Origin: Siphonodentalium dalli
Taxonomy: Eukaryota > Mollusca > Scaphopoda > Gadilida > Siphonodentaliidae
Length of the DNA: 64,000 nt
Assembly (NCBI GenBank): GCA_032622095.1
Contig: CP136062.1
Location: 229,042,578-229,106,577 of the forward strand
Reading direction: 5' to 3'
The translations under genes were made by a program, and so were the position numbers. This document shows, piece after piece, positions 1 to 11,796 of this stretch. Numbering within the stretch: position 1 is the first letter of the stretch; each line of letters opens with the position of its first letter. The notes beneath the pieces are model-generated. The model was not told the DNA's origin. It ran no database searches and saw only the letters and a list, made by a program, of their open reading frames with translations.

Positions 1-189
1 GACATGTAAATGGGATCGAGTCTTTTTGGGATCATTCGGCAAAAAAATATGGCTGCCAGTGGCCATATTGGATTTTACTCTTTGCATAACAAGGCCTTTC
101 AACATTCCACATTTCTAATCACTCCATTGACTGTAACACATGAAATTATTCCCTTTCCAAGTTGACCTACAGTGTCATTGACACTTTCA
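1..189 (+). repeat. A/B composite element, 3' end (cut by window edge)
   Basis: The first bases match one internal monomer of the A/B family (ATGGCTGCCAGTGGCCAT, then TTTACTCTTTGCAT). They are followed by the family's terminal module, which ends GTGTCATTGACACTTTCA. The same terminal module closes the elements at 9698 and 16774, so this is the right end of a copy whose body lies upstream of the window. It is not coding. Confidence 0.75.
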
Positions 190-2574
190 TTTAAAATGTG
201 GGTTGAAATGACTTCAATTTGGTATTCCACGAACTGACCGTATAGCCAGGGTGAATCCAACATCCCGAGATGAAGGTCCGCGGGCTATTTTTCGCCATGC
301 AGAGCAAACAATTTCTGCGACATTTTATATCGGAGAATATCTAGCCCGGCGCCAAGTTTTGTGCGCCCGAAGTTTCAACACTGAATATTTCTATCAAAAA
401 GAAATATAGCAATTCTGAAAGTGGGGTCAAAATTTAGACAATTCCATCTATATGTAAAGAACGAATGAATGATAAACATGAGTCGTCTACAGTGCACTCT
501 ATAGGTTACACAATGTAGTCCGATCAACGCCCGGACTATAAAACGCACTGGCGGCAGTGTCATCGTAAAGAGATTATCTAAAGGCACATACGCCATACTA
601 CTATGGTATACATGTACCGTATACATATAGTATATTTTTTAATTATATTATAGAAATACATTGCTGGTTCGTTTCCAATGGTATATATGCATGGAATTTA
701 AAATTGGTTATATCTTCCATCACATGTTGTGGCACCCTAATTGGACCGAATGTGTGATAACAAGACATCTTCAGGTCACGACAAATACGCATCTTCTATT
801 GCTTAATTAAAAAATGTCTGACGCGAGTCCTTCAAAGCATCGGTTTCCATGTGTCCTTATCGTCATTAGTCAGCTGATTGACTGAACATATATTTATTCA
901 TAACCCAAACATTTACACAACAGATAATAATTTACATACAATAGTTTAATTAACATTATGGATGCAACCAGAATGTAGATGAATAGGGGATTGGAAAACT
1001 AGTTAATCAGTTCCGTGTCAGATATTTTTTGGTGAAAACTGTGTTTGTACTAATAAAACGAGTACGTGATTGGAGTGTGATCGGACCACCCGTTTTGGCT
1101 TGTATTGATGACTTATTTTGCTGGTGTATCATGAAGCTGATGGCTATTAGAAGTAAAACTGAAAAAATTAGCATGGTTAATGGAGGGATTAAGAGGTTGG
1201 ATAGATGCATTGTATTACCAGCGGAAACACCTCTATACTAGTACTGACTATATAGAAGCCATGATTGCGAGTATTCATTCTGAATTAAAACATATTCTCC
1301 CATGCACCAGCCCAAAGCATAGGCACCCGGTAATTCCAGGGGCTTATTCCGTGGGCATGTCCGGCGCGCCAAAATCACCATGTCGCCCAGATATTTCACA
1401 TTTGCACAGACTTTCAGAAGATAAGTTCACTATTCAAAGAAGCTTTGATCTTTCATCACTAACCTTCCATAGTATACCGTAATTGTACTGAAGGTTATTG
1501 TTACCCGTTCCATATATAGGCCTAATATAAAGCAATATATTACTGGGTCCAGAACACAGGAAAACACGTCGTTTTGAATGTAGTATACAAAAAATTTCCC
1601 CAGACCCCCACGTACGAGAAGGGGGTTAGACCCCCCTCTCCTGCGCTTCCCCACTCGCTGCTTCGCGGCTCGAATGATGCTACGCATCATATATATAATA
1701 ATACATAGCGCCCCCCCCCCCTTTCAAATTTCCTGGACCCGCCACTGGGAGAGGATTGGAACTGTGTTTATTTAATCAAATTGATGGTGTTTTTACTTTA
1801 CACATGCACACATTATAATAAGGGACACAACTATCCTGTTAAAGTGGGTATTTTACCTTTATAACCATAAATATTTGGGTTTTTAAAGGTTTTGTTTGCA
1901 TATTTTTCAGCCATGTGCTTTGTTTATTTTTTGTGGGTGTACTTGATCAACGTTCTCTCAGTTCTGCCAACAACACATTATTTAGTACAATTTACATGAT
2001 TTTCATCAATTTTGGGGGTGGGTGTCCCAGACCTGGATGGAAAAAACTTACGGTCCCAGGTGGGTGGGTGGATTTGACCGTGCGTGTACTTTAGGTACTT
2101 CGTACCGATTTTCGATTTTTCTTCTAGAATCTTGCAAGCAAGAAATATATAACCATTAGTTCATTCAGTGTCCAAGATACTTATTAGGAGATACATATTT
2201 TGGATACAAAAATATTATATTCCGGTTGATAACTTTAGATAGTCTCAACTGAATGGAATGAAATTTGGTATGTCGGTTTACTAGCACAAAATACAGATGG
2301 ACCAGGGTCTTTTGTTTCATGGAGTGTTCGATGCAGGCTATAGTAATATGATGTAAGTGCGATAAATTATTTAATAATTTTGCCGATAAATGCATTAGAA
2401 AATGAGTAAAGTAGTATGTTTCGTTCAAGCTGTAGCATTTGTTCTGTGCATAAGATGTAGATGTATCAAATTTCGGGGATGATACGTCACAACATAGCAT
2501 ATGGGGATATAATTTTATAGTCCAAGTCTGCTCGTACTAAAACCAGCTAAGATATTGGGACAGCGAGATGCTAA
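190..2574. other. Intergenic sequence, no supported gene
   Basis: No convincing coding exon is visible. A minus-strand open frame at 1007-1210 would give 67 residues with a hydrophobic segment near its start (residues about 8-28), like a signal-anchor exon, but nothing confirms it. At 1598-1740 there is a GC-rich stretch with a C12 run (about 1711-1722). It resembles a repeat end more than a promoter. Confidence 0.5.
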
Positions 2575-3368
2575 TTTATGTCAGAGAATGCCTTAATACC
2601 CATTCTATAACAGGCTTTATGTCAGAGAATGCCTTAATACCCATTCTATAACAGGCTTTATGTCCGAGAATGCCTTAATACCCATTCTATAACAGGCTTT
2701 ACGCCCAGACCTGGTGACAGGAATTGTAGTCTATTTTACCCGATTTGTTTTAATCTTATGTTCATAATAATGTATAAAATAATCTTAAGTTTCATGTTAA
2801 ATTATGCATAGAATATTCCAGTTTATTAGAACTAACATAAATTTGTTTACGTTTAAACTGAAAGCAGAAGTGTAATCGACAATATTCAGCTTCTAAGTAC
2901 CGAGTACATCCAAAGTCACCAAAAACAATCAAATACACCCATAAATACCAGATTAAGGACAACGTGTGCTGTTAATTTATTCCAACATACCATCACTATT
3001 AATAGGTGTTTATTTTTATTGTAAGTGTTCCCATACTACTTATTAGTTAAACATTTCTTACACTGAACATCTTGTGAGATCTATGTAATTTTCAATTTAC
3101 ATAATACCGGGTTTCCGTGATAAAATTAATTCAATTTACAACCACATGGTGTTTATGTTTACCTTATGAGTGCTATGACGGAAAAAGCCGTGCTCAATTC
3201 GAGAGGTCAAATGCATTCATACTTTTTAGTTGTGGAGTTCAGAACAAATAACATGTTTTTTACGGAACAAACCAGTTTATATTGTCACAATTGTGATATT
3301 TTATTACATTTATTGGTGGTTTTATGTGAGCTGGTCACTAACGCGTAAAGCCTGTTATATAATGGGTA
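2575..3368. repeat. 41-base tandem repeat with distant inverted partner
   Basis: Three nearly identical 41-base units (TCAGAGAATGCCTTAATACC plus CATTCTATAACAGGC) occupy 2575-2697. A reverse-complement match to the last unit's end lies at 3344-3368 (GTAAAGCCTGTTATATAATG). The 650 bases between carry no coding signal. The arrangement is what a decayed terminal-inverted-repeat element looks like when its left end has been tandemly duplicated. No target duplication was identified. Confidence 0.6.
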
Positions 3369-3479
3369 TTCAGACGTAAACTACCATCTCGTGCCCACAA
3401 AAAAGCCTGACCCTGATATCACAAGCTGAAAATTTTCATTGTTTGGAGCGCAGTAGTGTTTATGGTCTACCAATTTTAC

Positions 3480-4150
3480 GGTTAACTCATTCAATGCCAA
3501 GTTGCCAACTTTTTAGGGATTTCTGATAACCATTTACCCCCGTGTATGCTTGAATCTTTCGGCACAAGCTACAGGCCACATTCATCATCCGATCGTCACC
3601 AAACTTCATATGGATCTTTGAGGTGACCTCTAGATGGAAATTATGGATTTCTTTTATTTGTCGTAACTCATCAAAAAACATGGCTGCCAGCAGCCATTGT
3701 GGATTTCAAATTTGAACCCATCGGCCCACTATGCAGTCGGCATTTATTGGAAAATTGTTTAAAAAATTTAAATTCATGTTTAGAATCACCTCCAGATGGT
3801 AGCTATCAAATTTGAACAATGTCCCCTGGCAGCCATCTTGGACTTTTACATCTTTTACTCTTTGCATGACTAAATCCTTTGGCACACTCTACAAACCACA
3901 TCCCTGATCAGATTGTCACCAAACTTTAGATGGATCTCCTGTGCAGATTTGTCCACATTTTGTTGAAAAACATGGATCTTAGATTTTACTCTTTTCTTTA
4001 CTAAATCCTTTGGCACAGGACACATTCCTCAACCGATGTCACAAAACTTCATATTGATTATTGGGGTGAGCATTTTTCCAAATTTCGTTACAAATCCGGC
4101 CACTAGCGGCCATCATGAATTTCAAATTTGAATCCATTGGCACACCATGC
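3480..4150 (+). repeat. Divergent A/B-family repeat block
   Basis: Several degenerate monomers are recognisable by recurrent strings such as GGCTGCCAGCAGCCAT, TTTACTCTTTGCATGACTAA and ATCCTTTGGCACA. They differ from the main A/B arrays by carrying 'TTTGAATCCATTGGCACAC' and 'AGATGGATCTTTGAGGTGA' type segments. The blocks at 19430-20460 and 63060-63640 are of the same subfamily. It is non-coding, and the ends are not sharply defined. Confidence 0.65.
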
Positions 4151-4329
4151 ATTCAACATGACATTATGTTGAACCACAAACTTATAAATTCCATTTTATA
4201 GACGTTTTGTGATTCAGCATGATACTTTGCAATTATATTAAGAAACTGAAGTTGTTACTTATGACATGGAGTGAAAAATATCAACCCGTAAATTTGGAAA
4301 TATCATTATATATTTCAAACTTTATTGTG

Positions 4330-5250
4330 CCATTGCCATCCATCTATCCAAGTATCCTGGGGGAATGCTTGTGTCCTGGGGGAATCAGTCTATCCATGTG
4401 TCCTGGGGGATCCATATATCTATTTATCCTGGGGGCGATCTGTCTATCCATATATCCATTTATCCTGGGGGGAATCTTGTCTGTCTTGGTGGAATCCGTC
4501 GATCGATGTGACTAAGGGGGGCGTCTGTCTCTCCATGTGTCCTGGGGGAATCCATCTATCTATGTGACTAGGGGAGTGCCCGTCTCTCGATGTGTCCTGG
4601 GGGAATCCATCTATCTATGCATCCTGGGGGAATCCATCTATCCAAGTATCCTTGGGGGGATCTGTCTATCTATGTGTCATAATTGGGTATCCATATGTAC
4701 TGGGGGGAAATCTGTCTATCCATGTGTCACATTTGGCAAAACATATTATCATTTGGCAAGTCACTTTTGATTCCTCAAGAAAAAGTTATTAATATTTGTC
4801 AATCAATACCATTCATTTCAGGAAACTCTTTCATTATTAATGGTATTAGTGGTGATTTACATATGAATAAGGTTATGAAAAGTTATCATTTCTATCAAGA
4901 TGCAAATAATCTGATATCATTAGTATCGACGGGCGATGAGATTGCAAGCATGTCTGGTTGTGGTGTTTACATAGCTAATCCTCTGTTTCGATGTGCCTTT
5001 CTGATGAAGAAACCCTTCTACAATTGCATTGTTATGTTGTTGGTTTGGTTGGATTGTCGAAATAGTCAAAATAAAAGAAACGATGTTGTAGAAACTGATA
5101 GAATTTGGCAACTCATAACAGCATTTGGCAAAAATTATTTTCATTTGGCAAAAGTAAATTTTGGGCCAGCGCAGACCCTAGTCCTGGGGGGTATCTGTCT
5201 ATCAATGTGTCCTGGGGGAAATCTGTCTATCCATGTGGACTGGTGTCGGT
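4330..5250 (+). repeat. CTGGGGGAATCCATCTATC tandem array, interrupted
   Basis: Degenerate ~27-base units (TCCTGGGGGAATC followed by CATCTATCTATGTG) run from about 4330 to 4730 and resume at about 5180-5250. The interruption is a truncated hAT-like element. The open frames across this region exist only because the repeat lacks stops in several frames. They share no protein-family features. Confidence 0.8.
4732..5178 (+). mobile_element. hAT-like MITE, 5'-truncated copy
   Basis: This is related along its length to the two intact hAT MITEs at 47511 and 50659. Shared features are repeated ATTTGGCAA strings near both ends, CAAGTCACTTTT, ATACCATTCATTTCAGGAAA, GTGGTGTTTACATAG, and the end GGGCCAGCGCAGACCCT. 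About 45 bases of the left end, including the terminal inverted repeat, are missing, so no 8-base duplication can be scored. It sits inside the 27-base satellite. At about 4971 it retains the TAATCCTC segment that copy 47511 has lost. Confidence 0.75.
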
Positions 5251-5279
5251 AAACGTGAATTTACATTTGCCTGAGCTTA

Positions 5280-5500
5280 ATAGCCTCAGAACATTAATGC
5301 AAAATGCATCTTACCTTCAGCAATATCATATCAGCCTTGTTGTGATTTACTATGAGAATAAATGTATCTAACTTGGATTGCCATCGCATCTGCTTAACCG
5401 CGGTGGCCTCTTGTTGTGTGTTGTATGGGAATGAATGCATCTTACCTTTATCAATATCATATCAGCCTTGTTGTGATTTAGAATGAGTAGAGATGTATCT
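5280..5500 (+). repeat. Dispersed 'GGCCTCTTGTTGTG' repeat, two copies
   Basis: Two adjacent copies share CATCTTACCTT, CAATATCATATCAGCC, TTGTTGTGATTTA, and an ending near GAGTA..ATGTATCT. Relatives occur at 10400-10640, next to the 46-base satellite, and at about 18240-18330. It is non-coding and its origin is unknown. Confidence 0.65.
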
Positions 5501-6777
5501 TTCTCCTACCCCCTACAAATTTTAGCACAGGCAGCCCATATGGGATAGCTGGGTGAGATTTCCCTGTCTCATCCAACACGTGACCAGCTGTCTCATCCTA
5601 CCTACGTGACTACTTTACATATTTAATTAAGAGCCAGAATTATTTCAACAATCAGTCATCATGTTTTGTGTCAACTAAAACAATGGCGACCAACCAGTTA
5701 TGCTTCATGTTTCAAGTAAATCTTTACGGACGAATTCGTGGACGCTAATACATTATTATGGAGATAAGCCTCCAACATGTTAAATGCGAAGAACCTTCAA
5801 CATAGCCTCAATTGCAAGCGCAGAGTTGCATAACATACAATCTATAACATGATAATCAGCCCTCGACCAATGGAAGTTATCTAATGGTGACCGACCTTTA
5901 TTTACTGTAAAGATCTTTAAGTCGTCGCCTGTTCTATCAAACAGTCTGTCATGACTACAACAAGGTTATGCATTGTATTCGCGGCGCATACCTTGATTTG
6001 ACCAATTATACACTCCCGTTCATTCAAACAAGTTATTGTTCCACCGAGGTGAGCATTACTAATATGGGCTGTGATACCATGTTTAGCCAATACGAGCAGA
6101 TGCAGGGACGTAGCAATTGGAAGACATGGGCGATACGTCATGCCAAATATATAAACGTTAATAATTAAATAAAAGGTCAGCCGACCACAGTGTCCCCCCG
6201 AAAACGTGGCAAGTCGATGCCGCTTTGTTAAAGAAATTTTAAAAAATGTTGAAATTTTCTAAGTCGCAAAGGGTTAATAACTCCTTAAAAAAATATTTCC
6301 GTCATCTATATACATGTTGCACATCTTCAATATATGGGCAACAATATTCTGAAGTTTTCAAATCTGTAGGATGAAAACTGTAGGAGGAGTTGATTACACC
6401 ATGAAGGTACATAAGTTTGACATATATAAACATGTTTTCTTTTATAATGGTACCGATATGGACATTTCCCATGCCAAACACGATTAGTCCAGTTGTATAT
6501 ATTTCATATCAATACGCGTGTTTCTCAGAATCTGTGCAGGTGCAATGATGTGACATATTCATGTCGCTTTCACAGACTCATGTCGATTTCACTCTAACAT
6601 ATTAACCTTGCGCGCACGGGTAAGGCGCTTTTACAGTTTGGTAAATACAGAAATCAACCCAGATAATCACGAATATCGCATCAGATTTCTCCCCAGATGT
6701 ACCGTTACGAAGCTACTGGAATGTGCCAAAGATTGGTATAAAAAATAAATCGGAATGAGGCTCTTGGGTTGGAAGAA
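5501..6777. other. Intergenic sequence, no supported gene
   Basis: The short open frames at 5917-6168 are on opposite strands of the same DNA and lack splice-site or family support. From about 6190 the sequence resembles the dispersed family that contains TAACTCCTTAAAAAAATAT and 'TGGTACCGATATGGAC'. No promoter, RNA gene or clear element boundary is visible. Confidence 0.4.
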
Positions 6778-6987
6778 AAATGATGGATAATATTATATTT
6801 GTTTGGGCATCCCACACCCCAGGTCATGATGGATAATATTATACTTGTTTGGGCATCCCACACCCCAGGTAATGATGGATAATATTATACTTGTTTGGGC
6901 ATCCCACACCCCAGGTCATGATGGATAATATTATACTTGTTCGGGCATCCCACACCCCAGGTAATGATGGATAATATTATACTTGTT
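6778..6987 (+). repeat. 46-base satellite, left block
   Basis: Units of GATGGATAATATTATACTTG, then TTTGGGCATCCCACACCCCA and GGT, recur every 46 bases (CATCCC at 6808, 6854, 6900). About 4.5 units are present. The last stops in mid-unit at ACTTGTT where the A/B element begins. The right block resumes in the same unit position at 9699. Confidence 0.9.
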
Positions 6988-9698
6988 AGCTCAACTTTAC
7001 TTTGTAAAGTTTGAGCTATTGCCATGGCTTTGTCGTCCGTCGTCCGTGTGTGCGTGTGCGCGTGTGTACGTAAGGCATCAACAATAGAGGCTACAGGTCG
7101 TACCTTTGATCGGATCATTATGAAATTTGTCATAGCTGTTGACATCAACATTTGTACCGGAATGATTCATTTTGGGGTCATTCGGAATAAAACATGGCCG
7201 CCAGCGGCCATCTTAGATTTCAAAATTCAATCCATTAGCACGGGCTACAGGCCGTACTGTTCGTCTGATCGTCATGAAATTTGTCATGGATGTTAATATT
7301 GACATGTAGATGGGAACGAGTAATTTTGGGGTCATTCGGGCAAAAAACATGGCCGCCAGCAGCCATCTTGGACTTTACTCTTTGTATGACTAAATCCTTT
7401 AGCACGGGCTACAGGTCGTACCTTTAGTCTGATAATCATGAAATTTGTCGTGGCTGTTGAAATTGGAATGTAGATGGGAACGAGTCATTTTGGGGTCATT
7501 CGGACAAAAAACATGGCCGCCAGTGGCCATCTTTGTTTTCAAAATTCAATCCATTAGCACGGGCCACAGGTCGCACTGTTTGTCTGATCATCATGAAATT
7601 TGTCATGGATGTTAATATTGACATGTAGATGGGAACGAGTTATTTTGGGATCATTCGGCCCAAAAACATGGCCGCCAACAGCCATCTTGGATTTTACTCT
7701 TTGTATGACTAAATTCTTTAGCACGGGCTACAGGTCGTACCTTTAGTCTGATCATCATAAAATTTGTCATGGATGTTAACAATGACATGTAGATTGGAAC
7801 GAGTCATCTTGGGGTCATTCGGTCAAAAAACATGGCCGCCAGCAGCCGTCTTGGATTTTACTCTTTGCATGACTAAATCCTTTAGCACGGGCTACAGGTC
7901 CTACTTTTAGTCTGATCATCATAAAATTTGTCAATAATGTTAATAATCACATGTAGATGGGAACGAGTCATTTTGGGGTCATTCGGACATAAAACATGGC
8001 CGCCAGCGGCCATCTTGGATTTCAAAATTTAATCCATTAGCACGGGCCACAGGTCGTACTGTTTGTCTGATCATCATGAAATTTGTCATGGATGATAATA
8101 TTGACATGTAGATGGGAACGAGTAATTTTGGGGTCATTCGGCCAAAAAACATGGTCGCCAGCAGCCATCTTGGATTTTACTCTTTGTATGACTAAATCCT
8201 TTAGCACAGGCTACAGGTCGTACATTTAGTCTGATCATCATAAAATTTGTCATGGCTGTTGAAATTGGAATATAGATGGGAACGAGTCATTTTGGGGTCA
8301 TTCGGACAAAAAACATGGCCGCCAGCAGCCATCTTGCATTTAAAAATTTAATCCATTAGCACGGGCCACAGTTAGTACTGTTCGTCTGATCATCATGAAA
8401 TTTGTCATGGATGTTAATATTGACATGTAGATGGGAACGAGTACTTTTGGGGTCATTTGGCCGAAAAACATGGCCGCCAGCAGCCATCTTGGATTTCACT
8501 CTTTGTATGACTAAATCCTTTAGCACGGGCTACAGGTTGTATCTTTAGTCTGATCATCATAAAATTTGTCTTGAATGTTAATAATGACATGTAGATGGGA
8601 ACGAGTCATTTTGGGGTCATTCGGCAAAAAAACATGGCCGCCAGCAGCCATCTTGGATTTTACTCTTTGTATGACTAAATCCTTTAGCACGGGCTACAGG
8701 TCGTACCTTTAGTCTGATCATCATAAAAATTTTCATAGCTGTTGAAATTGGAATGTAAATGGGAACGAGTCATTTTGGGGTCATTCGGACAAAAAACATG
8801 GCCGCTAGCAGCCATCTTGGATTTCAAAATTTAATCCATTAGCACGGGCCACAGGTCGTACTGTTCGTCTGATCATCATGAAATTTGTCACGGATGTTAA
8901 TATTGACATGTAGATGGGAACGAGTAATTTTGGGTGTCATTTGGCCAAAAACATGGCCGCCAGCAGCCATCTTGGATTTTACTCTTTGTATGACTAAATT
9001 CTTTAGCACGGGCTACAGGTCGTACCTTTAGTCTGATCATCATAAAATTTGTCATGGTTCTTAACAATGACATGTAGATGGGAACGAGTAATTTTGGGGT
9101 CAATCGGCCAAAAAACATGGTCGCCAGCAGCCATCTTGGATTTTACTCTTTGTATGACTAAATTCTTTAGCACGGGCTACAGGTCGTACCTTTAGTCTGA
9201 TCATCATAAAATTTGTCATGGTTCTTAACAATGACATGTAGATGGGAACGAGTCATTTTGGGGTCATTTGGCCAAAAAACATGGCCGCCAGCAGCCAACT
9301 TGGATTTTACTCTTTGTATGACTAAATCCTTTACCACGGGCTACAGGTCGTACCTTTAGTCTGAGTTCGGGGTCATTCGGACAAAAAACATGGCCGCCAG
9401 TGGCCATCTTGGATTTCAAAATTAATCCATTAACACGGGCCACAGGTCGTACCTTTAGTCTGATCGTCATAAAATTTGTCATTGATGTTAACGATGACAT
9501 GTAGATGGGAACGACTCATTTTGGGGTCATTCGGCTGAAAACATGGCCGCCAGCAGCCATCTTGGATTTTACTTTTCTCTTCATGTCTATAAACTAGTAT
9601 TAGACATTCAACTTTCCACATTCCTAATCGCTCCATTGACTGTAATATATTAAATTATTCCCTTTCCAAGTTGAGCTACAGTGTCATTGACACTTTCA
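6988..9698 (+). mobile_element. A/B composite element, complete copy (2711 bases)
   Basis: The left module is AGCTCAACTTTACTTTGTAA, whose continuation folds back on itself (ending TTTGAGCT) and precedes a GTCCGTCGTCCGTG segment. The body is a run of monomers anchored by CATGGCCGCCAGC, at 7193, 7348, 7512, 7667, 7831, 7995, 8150, 8314, 8469, 8633 and on to about 9541, with spacings of 155 or 164. The right module contains CCTTTCCAAGTTGAGCTACA and ends GTGTCATTGACACTTTCA. Because it interrupts a 46-base satellite unit, its ends can be read directly. At most two bases (TT) are duplicated. No transposase is encoded, and the family name is unknown to me. Open frames within it (for example 8897-9118, 9264-9500) are repeat artefacts. 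Confidence 0.8.
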
Positions 9699-10395
9699 TT
9701 TGGGCATCCCACACCCCAGGTAATGATGGATAATATTATACTTGTTTGGGCATCCCACACCCCAGGTCATGATGGATAATATTATACTTGTTTGGGCATC
9801 CCACACCCCAGGTAATGATGGATAATATTATACTTGTTTGGTCATCCCACACCCCAGGTAATGATGGATAATATTATACTTGTTTGGGCATCCCACACCC
9901 CAGGTAATGATGGATAATATTATACTTGTTTGGGCATCCTACACCCCAGGTAATGATGGATAATATTATACTTGTTTGGGCATCCTACACCCCAGGTAAT
10001 GATGGATAATATTATACTTGTTTGGGCATCCCACACCCCAGGTCATGATGAATAATATTATACTTGTTTGGGCATCCCACACCCCAGGTCATGATGGATA
10101 ATATTATACTTGTTTGGGCATCCCACACCCCAGGTCATGATGGATAACATTATACTTGTTTGTGCATCTCACACCCCAGGTAATGGTGGATAATATTATA
10201 CTTGTTTGGGCATCCCACACCCCAGGTCATGATGGATAATATTATACTTGTTTGGGCATCCCACACCCCAGGTAATGATGGATAATATACTTGTTTGGGC
10301 ATCCCACACCCCAGGTCATGATGGATAATATTATACTTGTTTGGGCATCCCACACCCCAGGTAATGATGGATAATATACTTGTTTGGGCATCACA
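9699..10395 (+). repeat. 46-base satellite, right block
   Basis: About 15 units of the same 46-base repeat as 6778-6987. Two units near 10285 and 10375 lack three bases (GGATAATATACTTG). A minus-strand open frame at 10150-10539 is produced by the repeat and gives a periodic peptide, and I do not regard it as a gene. Confidence 0.9.
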
Positions 10396-10640
10396 CCTGC
10401 CGAACCACAGCGGCCTCTTGTTGTGCGTTGTCTGATAATGAACTGATAATGAATGTATCTTAATTACCTTTATGAATATCATATCAGTCTCTTGTTGTGA
10501 TTTAGTATGAGTATAAATGTATCTAACTGGTATGGGCATGACATCTATGGAACTTCTGTGGCCTCTTTTTATTATTTGGTATCATGATATTTATGAATGT
10601 ATCTTTCTATGGGCATCAAATATTGAACCACAGTTGCCTC
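10396..10640 (+). repeat. Dispersed 'GGCCTCTTGTTGTG' repeat copies
   Basis: Two or three degenerate copies of the repeat described at 5280-5500 (for example AGCGGCCTCTTGTTGTGCG and CATATCAGTCTCTTGTTGTG). They directly abut the satellite on the left and the inverted arm at about 10640 on the right. They are non-coding. Confidence 0.6.
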
Positions 10641-11796
10641 TTGTTATAGTCCAGTACAATTATGATAAAAAAGTGTGAAACCTCAAACTAATTGCAACAC
10701 AATGTGTCTTAGCAGGATTATGTCTATTAACCAATTATAAACAACATACTAAAAGTCAAAAAGTATCAAGAAAGGTGAAATGTGTGAAATAAATTTGTTA
10801 AAATTTGGTAAAAGACTCAATTTATAGCTTTTCAAGGATGTTTATAAAAAACTTCATTTCACATGTCCTTCCATTAATTTTTCCATTTTGTTGAGTACAC
10901 AATCGTGTTTACAGAACAGAAAACATTTTCCAGATACATTGAGTATTTTTAGAGTTATGTCCCTCCAAATTTTGGAGTTTGTCTAATTTCGGAACCTCAA
11001 TTTCCAAGAATTAACTAAAATCCATATTTTATGTTCTATTATTTTAAAATCTAGAGAAAAATGAAGGGGATATCTTGCTGTTGTATTAGTTCCCTCACTA
11101 TATTGTGCACAAAAAATGATTACTTCATGCATCTCTGATCGAGAAGACAAAAATATTCTTAAACAAAATGTGTGTCCCATTGTAGATAGATAGATAGATT
11201 TATTTGTACAATAAACATGGCATCATACAGTTAAACTAAAGGTACACAATTAATGATATTGTACAGGGACTACATGGCCTATACCGCGGTAATTCTCAAA
11301 TAATAAGTATATATATATACAATGTATATAATATAATATCTGCAGACCAGATTCAATTGTACATAGATTCAAATCTGCGGATATCAAAGAAATACAATAA
11401 AACTATGATTTGGCAATATGTAAGTACATGTAGTTCCGTTTATGGATGGAATGAGGTGAGAGAATAAGATGAGTTATATGTGTTAACATTTTCGGACTGG
11501 TTGATATGTGTAGGAATCGAACCATTTCTGCAATTGTATGGACTTTGCCAAATTTTCCTTGTGACACAGAACTGGTGTGATGAAATACCATATGTGAGGT
11601 CATACAACTCAATAAATTGATATCGATATGCCCTGTATTTCTCATAACCTCTTAAGTGTACTCGGTTAAATACACTGTGCTTGAGTTGCTAAACACATGA
11701 TATGTGCCAAAATCAACTTATGGCCCTGTGAATCCTTAGTATTGACTATATTTCCAAAAAATGTCGTTTTGGGGTGTTTTTTTTTTTTCCATTTTT
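10640..11796 (-). repeat. Left arm of a large inverted repeat
   Basis: This segment is the diverged reverse complement of 17458-18225. Matching landmarks include AACCTCAAACTAATTGCAAC against its complement near 18180, AGTCCAGT near both outer ends, TCTTAAACAAAATGTGTGT against ACACACATTTTGTTTAAGA at 17740, and ATGGCCCTGTGAATC against GATTCATAGGGCCAT at 17525. The arm is interrupted by a LINE tail at 11185-11532. Together the arms would enclose about 5.7 kb. No transposase domain is recognised. Confidence 0.75.
11185..11532 (-). mobile_element. LINE 3'-end fragment (minus strand) with 6-base TSD
   Basis: On the minus strand the fragment reads through a short open frame (11403-11645 overlaps it), a 3' untranslated region with AATAAA, and a terminal (ATCT)n tail, seen on the plus strand as AGATAGATAGATTT at 11184. 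ATTGTA flanks both sides (11179-11184 and 11533-11538), fitting a target-site duplication. Comparison with the right arm, which lacks this block, confirms it as an insertion. It is 5'-truncated, with no reverse transcriptase motif left. The clade is undetermined. Confidence 0.7.

Noticed and set aside
1007-1210. 67-residue signal-anchor exon on the minus strand
   Set aside because: A hydrophobic N-terminus alone is weak evidence, and no downstream exon or homologous family was recognised. Noted only as a possibility in the spacer entry.
8897-9636. Family of small Cys-containing proteins in the A/B arrays
   Set aside because: The recurring peptides follow the monomer sequence, are interrupted at random and appear in whichever frame lacks stops. 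No start, splice site or selection pattern is visible.
10150-10539. 129-residue minus-strand protein
   Set aside because: It is translation of the 46-base satellite, and its periodic peptide follows the repeat unit.
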